From the NCBI GenBank assembly GCA_948736885.1, contig CAPXWY010000003.1, forward strand, positions 1 through 64,000: 64,000 nt of DNA, in the 5' to 3' direction. Every line of letters begins with the position of its first letter. Positions within the stretch are counted from its first letter, which is position 1. This stretch comes from an uncultured Alistipes sp. Lineage in GTDB: Bacteria; Bacteroidota; Bacteroidia; Bacteroidales; Rikenellaceae. Under the pieces are notes generated by a model, which worked only from the letters and a program-made list of their open reading frames with translations, ran no database searches and was not told where the DNA came from. This document shows positions 42,875 to 51,017 of this stretch, piece after piece. A program made the position numbers and the translations under genes.

Positions 42875-45034
42875 CTATTCGGCCGCCGTCAAAGTCAGCT
42901 TGTGGGGCGTGTGGGTCAGGTCGAGCGCAAGGTCGAACTTACCGGCCGTGACGGTCACATCAGCACCGTTGTGAACCATGTTGTCCAACGCGCCGCCGAG
43001 ACTATACGTCCATTCGCCGTTGAAACGCACCTTGATGACGCCGTCGACGAAAGTGACGCCCGCCGCCTTGTAGAGACCGTCCGTGGCGTCGCGCACCAAC
43101 TCCACCTGGTCGTCGGACCAACCGTCGGCACCGAAAGCGCTGCCGATAAGGCCGACCTTGGCGAGGGGCGTAGCCTTGGCCGTCATGGCGTCGAGATCGA
43201 CATCCCAACGGTAGAGACCGTCGGCGATCATCATGTTGTCGCCGACGCCGAGCGTGAATTCGTTGTCGGCATCCTCAACAGCCTGTCCGGGCACCCAAGT
43301 GGCTCCGTAGGTGAACTTGAAACCGTGGGTCAGCCCGTACATCGAGACATAGCCCCAATATTTGCCGGTCTCGATGTTGCCCTGCAACTGCGGTGCGACC
43401 TCGGGTTTCCAGTTGATGTCGCCGAAGTCGCCCGTCACGCCGATAGTTTCGGGGAAGAGCACCGGGTCGGCCGTACTGCCGTCGATGGAGAGGGTCATGG
43501 GCGAAGTAGTCAAGTCGAGCACGAGCTTGTGTTCGCCCTTGGCCATGTTGAGCATGGCGCCGTCGAGCACGAGACTGCCGCAACTGCCGCCCAACACGGC
43601 CGGATAATCGGTGCCGCCGCACGTAATCGTGCCGCCGTTGAGCTGAATCGAAATCTTGCCGGGCTTCTCGAACTCGTGGGTCAGCGTCCATTTACCCGCG
43701 CCGTCGGCTGTCATTTCAACGGGAGCATCGGCCCCCTTGGGCAAGACGGCGGCAGCGGTAATTTCAGTGTCATACAACACTTTAGATTCGCCCGAAAGGT
43801 CGGCGGCATAATAGCGCAGACCGGCCGTGGCGGCAATCGGCGTAGCTTCGGCCCCGCCGGCGAAAGTCTCCAGCGCAGCGGCCGTACCGCCGTACTGCGT
43901 ACCCAGCGGCGACTGCAAGCGCGCGAGCAACACCTCGGGCGACGCGGCGCCGACGAAGTTCATGAGCCCGTAGAACTTGCCCTCCTCAAGCAACGTGAGC
44001 GCCGGGGCCTCGAAGTAATTCCAACCGTTGACCGAATGGGCCACGTAGAGCTTTCCGGCATCCTCGGTCACCTCGCCCACGGCCACGGAATAGGGATAAT
44101 CGAAAATCGAGAGCTTGAAGCTGACGATTCCGCCCGCAGCCGTCGCGAGGGACTGGCCGCCGAATTCGAGGTTCTTTTCCTCGCCGCCGAGGGCGAGCCC
44201 GTCGACGCCGCTGAACTTGAGCGTATAGCTGTCGCCCTCCTTTACGTCGGCGATGGCCACCCACGTCTTGTCGGCGGCATTGTAGACCATCGTTTCCTCA
44301 TGGTCGCCGAGCGCCAGCGAAACCGTTACCGGCTCCATCGTAAAAACCAGCTTGTCGATGTCGGCCGTGACGTAGTAGAGGTTGGCGGCGGCGGAAATGT
44401 TCTTGGCGCCCCCGTCGGTCGAAATCGTACCGGCTTCTTCGCCCGCACCGTAGTTGGTGCCGTCCCAGTTGGGCTGCGACGCGAACTTGAACTCGCCGTC
44501 GGCCGGGAAGAAGACGAATCCGCGGAAGATGCCGTCCTCGCCCTGCAACACGCGCGACATGGAAGCGTTGGTAGCCCAGTTGTTGTACGAACCGATCAGA
44601 TGCAGGTAGGTCTTCTTGTCGTAGACGAAATGCACCGCCCGGGACTGCGCCATGCGAGTATCACCTGCGGCCGAGAGAGCCTCGACGCTGAAAGTCACGT
44701 CGTAGGAACCTGTCAGGGTGATGCCCACGGCATCGAACAACGCGGCATTGGTCGTCGAGAAGAAGCAGGCTTCGGTCGTACCCAGAACGACGTACTCGCC
44801 TGCGCCCGACTTGGCCGAGACGGTGTACCCGACCCCCACGGACGCCCCGAACCTGGCGGGCGACCACACCAAGGTGAAAGTCTCGTCCGCAGTAGCGTTG
44901 TTGACCGTCACGGCGCTGTGCGGAGCGATGACGGGATCGGCCGACCCTACGGTCATCTCCTCGGGGTCGTGGCTGCAAGCCGCGGCCAGCGAAAGCAACG
45001 CGGCGGCCGACAAGATATATTTCAGAATTTTCAT
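42875..45034 (-). CDS. SusF-like starch-binding outer-membrane lipoprotein
   Basis: A 719-aa lipoprotein (lipobox AAAC, C20) that probably holds starch at the cell surface. An N-terminal SusE/SusF-type Ig-like domain (about 30-130, FTLVWSPARFG) is followed by repeated beta-sandwich modules with the aromatic patterns of SusE/F starch-binding domains (LIGSYNNWATNASM near 150, further modules near 330, 530 and 640: VGLIGSAFGADGW). Four or so binding modules would exceed the three of SusF. It has no enzyme motif. It lies between the SusE-like gene and the SusG-like amylase, with hairpins in both gaps. Confidence 0.82.
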   Translation of the reverse strand: MKILKYILSAAALLSLAAACSHDPEEMTVGSADPVIAPHSAVTVNNATADETFTLVWSPARFGASVGVGYTVSAKSGAGEYVVLGTTEACFFSTTNAALFDAVGITLTGSYDVTFSVEALSAAGDTRMAQSRAVHFVYDKKTYLHLIGSYNNWATNASMSRVLQGEDGIFRGFVFFPADGEFKFASQPNWDGTNYGAGEEAGTISTDGGAKNISAAANLYYVTADIDKLVFTMEPVTVSLALGDHEETMVYNAADKTWVAIADVKEGDSYTLKFSGVDGLALGGEEKNLEFGGQSLATAAGGIVSFKLSIFDYPYSVAVGEVTEDAGKLYVAHSVNGWNYFEAPALTLLEEGKFYGLMNFVGAASPEVLLARLQSPLGTQYGGTAAALETFAGGAEATPIAATAGLRYYAADLSGESKVLYDTEITAAAVLPKGADAPVEMTADGAGKWTLTHEFEKPGKISIQLNGGTITCGGTDYPAVLGGSCGSLVLDGAMLNMAKGEHKLVLDLTTSPMTLSIDGSTADPVLFPETIGVTGDFGDINWKPEVAPQLQGNIETGKYWGYVSMYGLTHGFKFTYGATWVPGQAVEDADNEFTLGVGDNMMIADGLYRWDVDLDAMTAKATPLAKVGLIGSAFGADGWSDDQVELVRDATDGLYKAAGVTFVDGVIKVRFNGEWTYSLGGALDNMVHNGADVTVTAGKFDLALDLTHTPHKLTLTAAE

Positions 45035-45062
45035 GATATTGTCTGTATTTTAGGGTTTGGAA

Positions 45063-45093
45063 GGCCGGCGGCAACCCGAAGGCACCGCCGGCC
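45063..45093 (-). promoter_or_regulatory. Intra-operon hairpin between SusE-like and SusF-like genes
   Basis: GGCCGGCGG and CCGCCGGCC pair perfectly over 9 bp around a 13-base loop. No T-run follows. With the hairpin at 42,832 it brackets the SusF-like gene. Confidence 0.5.
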
Positions 45094-45103
45094 CGGCCGA
45101 TGG

Positions 45104-46288
45104 TTATTCGACTTTCGCAACGACAGCCGACACGGGCGACGGGTTGGTGGCGTCCTCGGCCAACGCGGCGATGTCGCCGTGGAAGTCGATGGCGAAACGC
45201 ACGTTGCCCGTCAAAGTGGTCGAGCAGTTGCCGCCGTTATAGTTGATATGGTCGAGGTTGTCGCCGCCCCAGCTGTCGGCCCACGCGTGGTTCAGGCGGA
45301 ACTTGAACTCGCCGCCCGTGAAAGCAGGAATCGTGCACTCCCAAATCTGAGCGTTGACGGCGGCGTTGTGCGCAGCCTCATAAGCCGGATACCCGGGGTC
45401 TTCAGCATCCACGGGTGCGGCGGGCAGTCCGGCGAGCCTCAGCTCGACGTCGTCATCGGCCCAACTATTGTAAGCACCGACCACGCTGATGGCGGTAATC
45501 GGGGTCAGCTTGGCGCTTCCGGTCGAGTGGTCGGAAGTGAGGGTCACCTTGACCCAGTAGGTACCGGGCGCCACGCTCAGGTTGCCCGACCCGCCGCTGT
45601 TCCCGAGCGCATCGAGACTGTTGCCGAAGTTGCCGCCGTCCCATCCCGGAGTGTCGGTGAACTTGAACTCACAGACCTTGGCCGCAGCATCGGCCGGAAC
45701 CAGGTAGACCGGGCCCTCGTAAACATCGCTGTTCTCGGCCGTCTCCCACAGCACGGGAGCCGTTGCGGGCGACCACCCCTGATGCCCGCCAGGCACGTAG
45801 AGCGGACGGCGTATCCACGACGCCGAAGTCGACTTGACGGTGGTGATGTCGAGCGCGATGACGTTCGACTTCTTGATATAGGCGCTCTCCTGGGCGGTCG
45901 AAATCGACGACACGACGTAGAAGAAGACCGTCGAAGTCTCGTCGGCAGGCACGTTCAGCCCCTTGCTGTTGACCAACGCGTTGTTGAGCGTCTCCTTGCT
46001 GAGGGTATAGGAAGTGGTGGCGGATTCGCCTACCTGGTAGGGCTCCTCCTCGCCGTAGACGCAGTAGAGCGAATAGGCCACGGCGGCGGGATAACCGTAA
46101 TCGGCGGCACGCCACGTGAAAGTGACCTCCGACGAGAGGTTGTCGGCGTCGACGAGGATGTCGGAATGTTCGTCCAGCACGGGCGCAACGACCGCATCGG
46201 GCGCCAGGGCGCAGGTCTTGTCGACCTCCTGGCACGCCAGCAGCGACAACGCCGCCGCAGCGCAGGATATGTATCTGAGAAATTTCAT
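45104..46288 (-). CDS. SusE-like starch-binding outer-membrane lipoprotein
   Basis: A 394-aa lipoprotein (lipobox LLAC, C19). The N-terminal SusE domain (about 30-150, VTFTWRAADYGYPAAV) matches the usual SusE start, and two C-terminal starch-binding-like modules follow (VPGGHQGWSPATAPVLWE, VVGAYNSWADDDVELR) with exposed Trp and Tyr. It should help SusD and SusC capture malto-oligosaccharides. ATG at MKFLRYIS was chosen; a TTG three codons earlier is possible. It lies 25 bp after susD. Confidence 0.85.
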   Translation of the reverse strand: MKFLRYISCAAAALSLLACQEVDKTCALAPDAVVAPVLDEHSDILVDADNLSSEVTFTWRAADYGYPAAVAYSLYCVYGEEEPYQVGESATTSYTLSKETLNNALVNSKGLNVPADETSTVFFYVVSSISTAQESAYIKKSNVIALDITTVKSTSASWIRRPLYVPGGHQGWSPATAPVLWETAENSDVYEGPVYLVPADAAAKVCEFKFTDTPGWDGGNFGNSLDALGNSGGSGNLSVAPGTYWVKVTLTSDHSTGSAKLTPITAISVVGAYNSWADDDVELRLAGLPAAPVDAEDPGYPAYEAAHNAAVNAQIWECTIPAFTGGEFKFRLNHAWADSWGGDNLDHINYNGGNCSTTLTGNVRFAIDFHGDIAALAEDATNPSPVSAVVAKVE

Positions 46289-46313
46289 CGTTTGCAATGT
46301 TTGGAGTTGAACA

Positions 46314-47933
46314 CTAATAACCGGGGTTCTGCACCAGATTGCCGTTGACCAGCAGGTCGTCGGACGGAATGGGGAAGAGCTTGAGGTGGTCGGCGAGCGC
46401 CTGACCCGATGCGACGCCGCCCTTGAACGGCCACAGGTAGTTGCCCGACGTGAAGCGGTCGAAACGGATGAGCGTCGTACGGCGGAAGCCCTCCCAATAG
46501 AACTCGCGGGTGAGCTCGGTGAAAATGTTGTCGAGCGTCACCGGACCCAAAGTCTGCGAGATACCCGCGCGCTTCTGGATGTCAGCGACATAACCCACGG
46601 CCGCAGCATCGGAAGTCGAACCGCCGTCGATGCGGGCCTTGGCCTCGGCATAGGCGAGGTACATTTCGGCCGCGCGAATCATCGGGAAGTCGATGGAGAC
46701 GAACAACTCGAGTTTCGAGTAATCGGTATTGGGGTCGAGGAAACGGTTGTTGTTGAATTTCCAGACATGCCAGCCGGCGGTGAAGTCGGAACCGTTCATC
46801 TCCTTGCTGTCGGAGAAACGGAGCGACACGAGCGCGCGGTTGTCGACCGAGGTGAATTCGGGCTCCTTGCCCGTCTCGGCCGCGTCGGCCTGGCCCTGTC
46901 CTACGAGGTTGGACACGAACTGCGTCGAAGTGACCAGACCCGACCACGCTTCCGACGTACCGAGCCGCAGGTTGTCGCCGTCCTTGAGATTGCCCTGGCT
47001 GGCGGCGATCAGATAAGTGGCACCGCCGTAGGACTGGGTTTTGGTAGCGTCGTAGCACGAAGCGTAGACAATTTCCTTGCGCGCATCGGGGTTCTCGCCG
47101 TTGTCGCCCATGAAGAGCGCTTCGTAGTGGTCGGCCAACTCATAGGCGGCGATCACCTCCTTGGCGGCATCCATGGCCTCGGTATAGATGGCGTTGTCCT
47201 CCTTGCCCAGATAAGTCTTGTGGTTCAGGCACAGACGGGCCAGCAGACCGTAGGCGGCACCCTTGTCGATGCGCGGATAGACCTGCGTATGCGGAGCCTT
47301 GAGGTGGGAATTCTCCCCGGTCAGCTCCTCCAACTCGGCCTTGAGCCAACCGAAAAGCGCCACGGGATCGGTCTGCTTGGGCTTGGCGGCACCCACGGCC
47401 TCGGTTTCGAGGACGAAAGGCGGGTTACCGAAGCAATCGAGCAACACCCAGTAGGCGTAAGCACGCAGGAAGCGGACCTCGGCACGCTCGGTCGCCACCT
47501 CGGGGTCGCCGTCGTTGGTGTTGCGCAAAAACTCGTTGGCATACGAAATCATCATCATGCCACGCGTGTAAGCCGCATAGATGGCGTCGTTCTTGGTCGA
47601 GGTCCAGGTGTCGTTGCAAATCTCCTTGACCCAAGCGTCGCCCCAGACGCAGTGGGCCTCGTCGGTCGAGAGCGTCTGGATGGACCACCATGCACGCAGG
47701 AACTCCGAAGCTCCGGCGTCGTCGACCTGGATGTCGGCATTGCCTGCGCCGGACTGTCCGACGAGGGTGAAACCGCCGTAGATCTTGGCCAGCTGGCCCT
47801 TGCGCAAAACGGGATTGGAGTAGATTTCGCCGTTGGGAACGGTCGTATCCGAAAGCGGGTTCTGTTCGAGGTCGCCCAGGCAAGAGGTGAACGACAGAGC
47901 CGCGCAAAATGCGAATAAAATATGTTTTTTCAT
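46314..47933 (-). CDS. susD: SusD/RagB-family glycan-binding lipoprotein
   Basis: The lid of the SusCD importer, binding the oligosaccharide at the cell surface. The 539-aa lipoprotein (lipobox TSC, C18) has the family N-terminus (LEQNPLSDTT) and TPR-like helices, with the typical C-terminal RagB/SusD region ending near LLVNGNLVQNPGY. It is paired with susC (18-bp gap). Substrate is inferred from the surrounding GH13 and GH65 genes as starch, glycogen or related alpha-glucan. Confidence 0.95.
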   Translation of the reverse strand: MKKHILFAFCAALSFTSCLGDLEQNPLSDTTVPNGEIYSNPVLRKGQLAKIYGGFTLVGQSGAGNADIQVDDAGASEFLRAWWSIQTLSTDEAHCVWGDAWVKEICNDTWTSTKNDAIYAAYTRGMMMISYANEFLRNTNDGDPEVATERAEVRFLRAYAYWVLLDCFGNPPFVLETEAVGAAKPKQTDPVALFGWLKAELEELTGENSHLKAPHTQVYPRIDKGAAYGLLARLCLNHKTYLGKEDNAIYTEAMDAAKEVIAAYELADHYEALFMGDNGENPDARKEIVYASCYDATKTQSYGGATYLIAASQGNLKDGDNLRLGTSEAWSGLVTSTQFVSNLVGQGQADAAETGKEPEFTSVDNRALVSLRFSDSKEMNGSDFTAGWHVWKFNNNRFLDPNTDYSKLELFVSIDFPMIRAAEMYLAYAEAKARIDGGSTSDAAAVGYVADIQKRAGISQTLGPVTLDNIFTELTREFYWEGFRRTTLIRFDRFTSGNYLWPFKGGVASGQALADHLKLFPIPSDDLLVNGNLVQNPGY

Positions 47934-47951
47934 GGTCGTGAACTCCTCGGA

Positions 47952-50900
47952 TTAAAAGTTGATGCCTACGCGCAGGCTATAGATGCGCGGACGCGGGTAG
48001 ACGTTGCCGTCGATACCACCGGCCACCGACACTTCGGGGTCGAGGCCGCTGTATTTCGTCAGCACGAAGACGTTCTGCACGCCTGCGGCCACGCGGATGG
48101 ACAGCCCCTGCTTGGCCACGTTACGGAACGTGTAGCCCAAGTTGATGTCGTCCATGCGGAAGAACGACGCATCCTCGAGGAAGAGGTCCGACAGACACTG
48201 GGGCGTCGAAGCGCTCGACGTGAAGCCGTAGCGCGAAGCAACGGGCTGCGTGTTGGTCAGAAAGCCCTTACCGATCAGATCGCGGTAGTACGACGTGGCC
48301 GAACGGCGCATGACGTCGTTGAACATGTAGTTGCCCACCGTACCGTGACCGTTGAAACCGAAGTCCCAGTTCTTGTAGGTCAGCTTGAGGTTGATACCGT
48401 AGTAGAAGTCGGGGTTGGGGCTCTTGTTGGTCATGTAACGGTCGGCGTTGGTGATCTGGCCGTCGCCGTCGCGGTCTACCAAGGCGTTTTCAACGGCGTT
48501 GCCGTCGGCGTCGTAGACCTGCTGCCACAGGTAGAAGGTGTAAGGCGCATAACCGACCACATGGCGCTGGGCCGTGTTACCGGTACCGCCGCCGGCACCG
48601 CCCACGTCGATGGCATCCGAAGGCAGGGCCGTGATTTCGGTGTTCTGGAACGTACCGTTCAACCCGATGCTGAGGTGCCAGTCCTTGGTCTGCACGGGCA
48701 CGAAGTTGAGCGAAACCTCGACGCCCTTGTTCTTCATCGAACCGATGTTCTGATAGACGTAGTTCGAGAAGTTGCCGCCCAGCGGCACGGCCACGCGCGA
48801 AAGCATGTCGTCGGTCTTGCGGTAATAGGCATCGACCGAACCGTTGATGCGGCCGTTGAGGAACCCGAAGTCGAGACCGACGTTGTAAGTGGTCGTCTCC
48901 TCCCACTTCAGACTTTCGTTGTATTCATGGGGCTTGAGCGGGAAATACCACTCGTCGGGACCCAGCGGATACTGCGTGGCGGGGTCTTTCGAGATTTCGG
49001 CATACGAACGGGCCGCATAGCGGTCGTCGAAGTCCTGCTGGCCCGTGACGCCCCAGCCCAAACGCAGCTTGAGGGCCGACACCACGTCGGAATCCCTGAG
49101 GAATTTCTCCTGCGCGATGTTCCACGCGGCGGCGGCCGAGGGGAAGTAACCCCAACGATTGTCGCCCACGAAACGCGACGAACCGTCGGCACGCATGGTG
49201 AAAGTGAAGAGGTAACGCGAGTCGATGGAATAGTTCAGACGGCCGTAGAACGATACCAACACGTCCTGGTAAGCCGAATGGGTGAAGTTGATGAGCTTGG
49301 AATCCCACGGACGGGTCTCCTCGGTGGGCGCGATGCGGCCGTAGAAGTGCGAATCGGTCGAAGCGTAGTTCTCGGCCCACGAATAACCGGCCATGGCGCT
49401 GAAGTTGTGGATGCCCCACTCCTTGGCGTAATTGGCGTAGAACTCAAGCAACTGGTTGCGGTGGAGGTTCTTGTAGTCCTCGAAGCGGCCGAAGCCCTTG
49501 TAGGCACTGTCGCCGTCGCGGTTGGCCATGATCGAACCGGGATTGTTGCCCTTGTCGCCCGAGGTGGTGGTGATGTCGAGACCGAGGTTGAGGTTGAAAC
49601 TCAGCTCTTCGAGCCCGTGGACCTTATAGTCGAACTGGAGGTTGCCCAGCGCACGGTACGAATGGTTGCCGTCCCACTTGTCGTAGAGCAGCGACAGCGG
49701 GCTGGTGTCGGCCAGGTTGCTCTCCCAGTTGAAATAACCGTTGTTGGTGGCGTAGTCGACAGCCCCGTCGGCGGTCCGGTGGTAGGGGTCCTGCGTGGGG
49801 TCGAAGTAGACCGCCGCGCCGATGGCACCGCCGTCGGCATAGTTGCCGCGGTTGTAGATACCCTTGGCGTTGAGGTTGACCGTCAGATGGTCCTTGAAGA
49901 ACTTGGGCGACAGGTTGAGGTCGACAGTCACACGCTGGTTGTCCGACGTTTTGAGCGTACCGCCGTCGTAGGTGTAGCCGACCGATGCGCGGTAAGGCAA
50001 CTTGTTCTGAAGCGCCGAACCGTAGACCGACACGTTGTGGTCGGTGGCGATGCCGACCTTGTAGATGAGGTCCTGCCAATCGGTGTCGGCCGTGCCGAAG
50101 AGTGCCGAAGACTTGTCGGCCAAGTCGGGATAGGTGCCGAGAATGTACTCCTTGAACTGGGCGGCGTTCATCATCTCCATGGTCTTGTGGTTATGCTTGA
50201 CCGAGACGCTGCCGTTGTAGGAGACGCGGGGCTTGCCGCCCTCGCCTTTCTTGGTGGTGATGAGGATGACGCCGTTCGATGCGCGCGAACCGTAGATGGC
50301 CGTGGCCGAAGCGTCCTTCAGAACGGTGAACGAAGCGATGTCGTTGGGGTTGACCATCGCCAGTCCGTTGGACATGCCCGGGCCTGCGTCGTTGGCCACG
50401 GGTACGCCGTCGATGACGATCAGCGGGTTGTTGCTCGCCGAGAGCGATGCGCCGCCGCGGATGCGGATTTCGGCACCTGCACCGGGAGCTCCGTTGCCCG
50501 AGACGATGTTCACGCCCGGCACCTTGCCGCGCAAGAGCTCCTGCGGCGAAGTAAGGGCACCGCGGTTGACTTCCTCGGCCTTGACGGCGATGACCGAACC
50601 GGTCATGTCGTTCTTCTTGACGGCGCCGTAACCGATGACCACCACCTCGTCGAGCGACATGAGGTCCTCCTCGAGCACTACGCGTGCCAAGTCGGCCGAC
50701 GAAGCGACGCGCTCCAAGTTCTTATAGCCGATGAAGCTGATTTGGACGGCGGAATTACCGTCCTTGACGGACAGCACGTACTGCCCGTTGAAATCGGTCG
50801 ACGTACCGTTGGTGGTTCCCAACTCCACCACGGTGGCTCCGATGACCGGATTGCCGGAAGCGTCGACGACGACGCCTTTGACCTCGTAACTGCCCTGCCG

Positions 50901-50972
50901 GGCGAGCGCGAGGGGGGGGGTGCAGATACATAAAATCATGACACCCAAACACATAGCCAGAATTTTTCGCAT
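47952..50972 (-). CDS. susC: SusC-family TonB-dependent outer-membrane transporter
   Basis: Imports malto-oligosaccharides across the outer membrane with SusD. The 1006-aa protein has a signal peptide (residues 1-24, ending ALA-RQ), a carboxypeptidase-D-like domain (about 28-110, VKGVVVDASGNPVIGATVVE), a TonB-box region (SLDEVVVIGYG), the plug (ELLRGKVPGVNI ... IRIRGGASLS ... NPLIVIDGVPV) and a 22-strand barrel ending in a typical terminal strand (SLRVGINF). A run of nine C lies in the signal-peptide codons (see separate entry). It starts 45 bp after the maltose phosphorylase gene with no visible promoter of its own. Confidence 0.95.
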   Translation of the reverse strand: MRKILAMCLGVMILCICTPPLALARQGSYEVKGVVVDASGNPVIGATVVELGTTNGTSTDFNGQYVLSVKDGNSAVQISFIGYKNLERVASSADLARVVLEEDLMSLDEVVVIGYGAVKKNDMTGSVIAVKAEEVNRGALTSPQELLRGKVPGVNIVSGNGAPGAGAEIRIRGGASLSASNNPLIVIDGVPVANDAGPGMSNGLAMVNPNDIASFTVLKDASATAIYGSRASNGVILITTKKGEGGKPRVSYNGSVSVKHNHKTMEMMNAAQFKEYILGTYPDLADKSSALFGTADTDWQDLIYKVGIATDHNVSVYGSALQNKLPYRASVGYTYDGGTLKTSDNQRVTVDLNLSPKFFKDHLTVNLNAKGIYNRGNYADGGAIGAAVYFDPTQDPYHRTADGAVDYATNNGYFNWESNLADTSPLSLLYDKWDGNHSYRALGNLQFDYKVHGLEELSFNLNLGLDITTTSGDKGNNPGSIMANRDGDSAYKGFGRFEDYKNLHRNQLLEFYANYAKEWGIHNFSAMAGYSWAENYASTDSHFYGRIAPTEETRPWDSKLINFTHSAYQDVLVSFYGRLNYSIDSRYLFTFTMRADGSSRFVGDNRWGYFPSAAAAWNIAQEKFLRDSDVVSALKLRLGWGVTGQQDFDDRYAARSYAEISKDPATQYPLGPDEWYFPLKPHEYNESLKWEETTTYNVGLDFGFLNGRINGSVDAYYRKTDDMLSRVAVPLGGNFSNYVYQNIGSMKNKGVEVSLNFVPVQTKDWHLSIGLNGTFQNTEITALPSDAIDVGGAGGGTGNTAQRHVVGYAPYTFYLWQQVYDADGNAVENALVDRDGDGQITNADRYMTNKSPNPDFYYGINLKLTYKNWDFGFNGHGTVGNYMFNDVMRRSATSYYRDLIGKGFLTNTQPVASRYGFTSSASTPQCLSDLFLEDASFFRMDDINLGYTFRNVAKQGLSIRVAAGVQNVFVLTKYSGLDPEVSVAGGIDGNVYPRPRIYSLRVGINF
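50912..50920 (-). repeat. Nine-C homopolymer in the susC signal sequence
   Basis: Nine consecutive G on the plus strand (C on the coding strand) encode Thr-Pro-Pro-Leu in the signal peptide (ICTPPLALA). The frame is open with exactly nine. Gain or loss of one base would abolish SusC. Confidence 0.85.
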
Positions 50973-51017
50973 AAAGCCGTTTGTGTTAGTGAATAATAGG
51001 TTGTTGGATTGTATCGT

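Noticed and set aside
42902..46348. 1148-codon plus-strand open frame opposite the SusE- and SusF-like genes
   Set aside because: It is antisense to two well-supported lipoprotein genes, has no recognisable domain and ends abruptly; in GC-rich DNA with codon bias, long open antisense frames are expected.
47922..50933. 1003-codon plus-strand open frame opposite susC
   Set aside because: Mirror of susC codon usage; no motif, no promoter and no start context.
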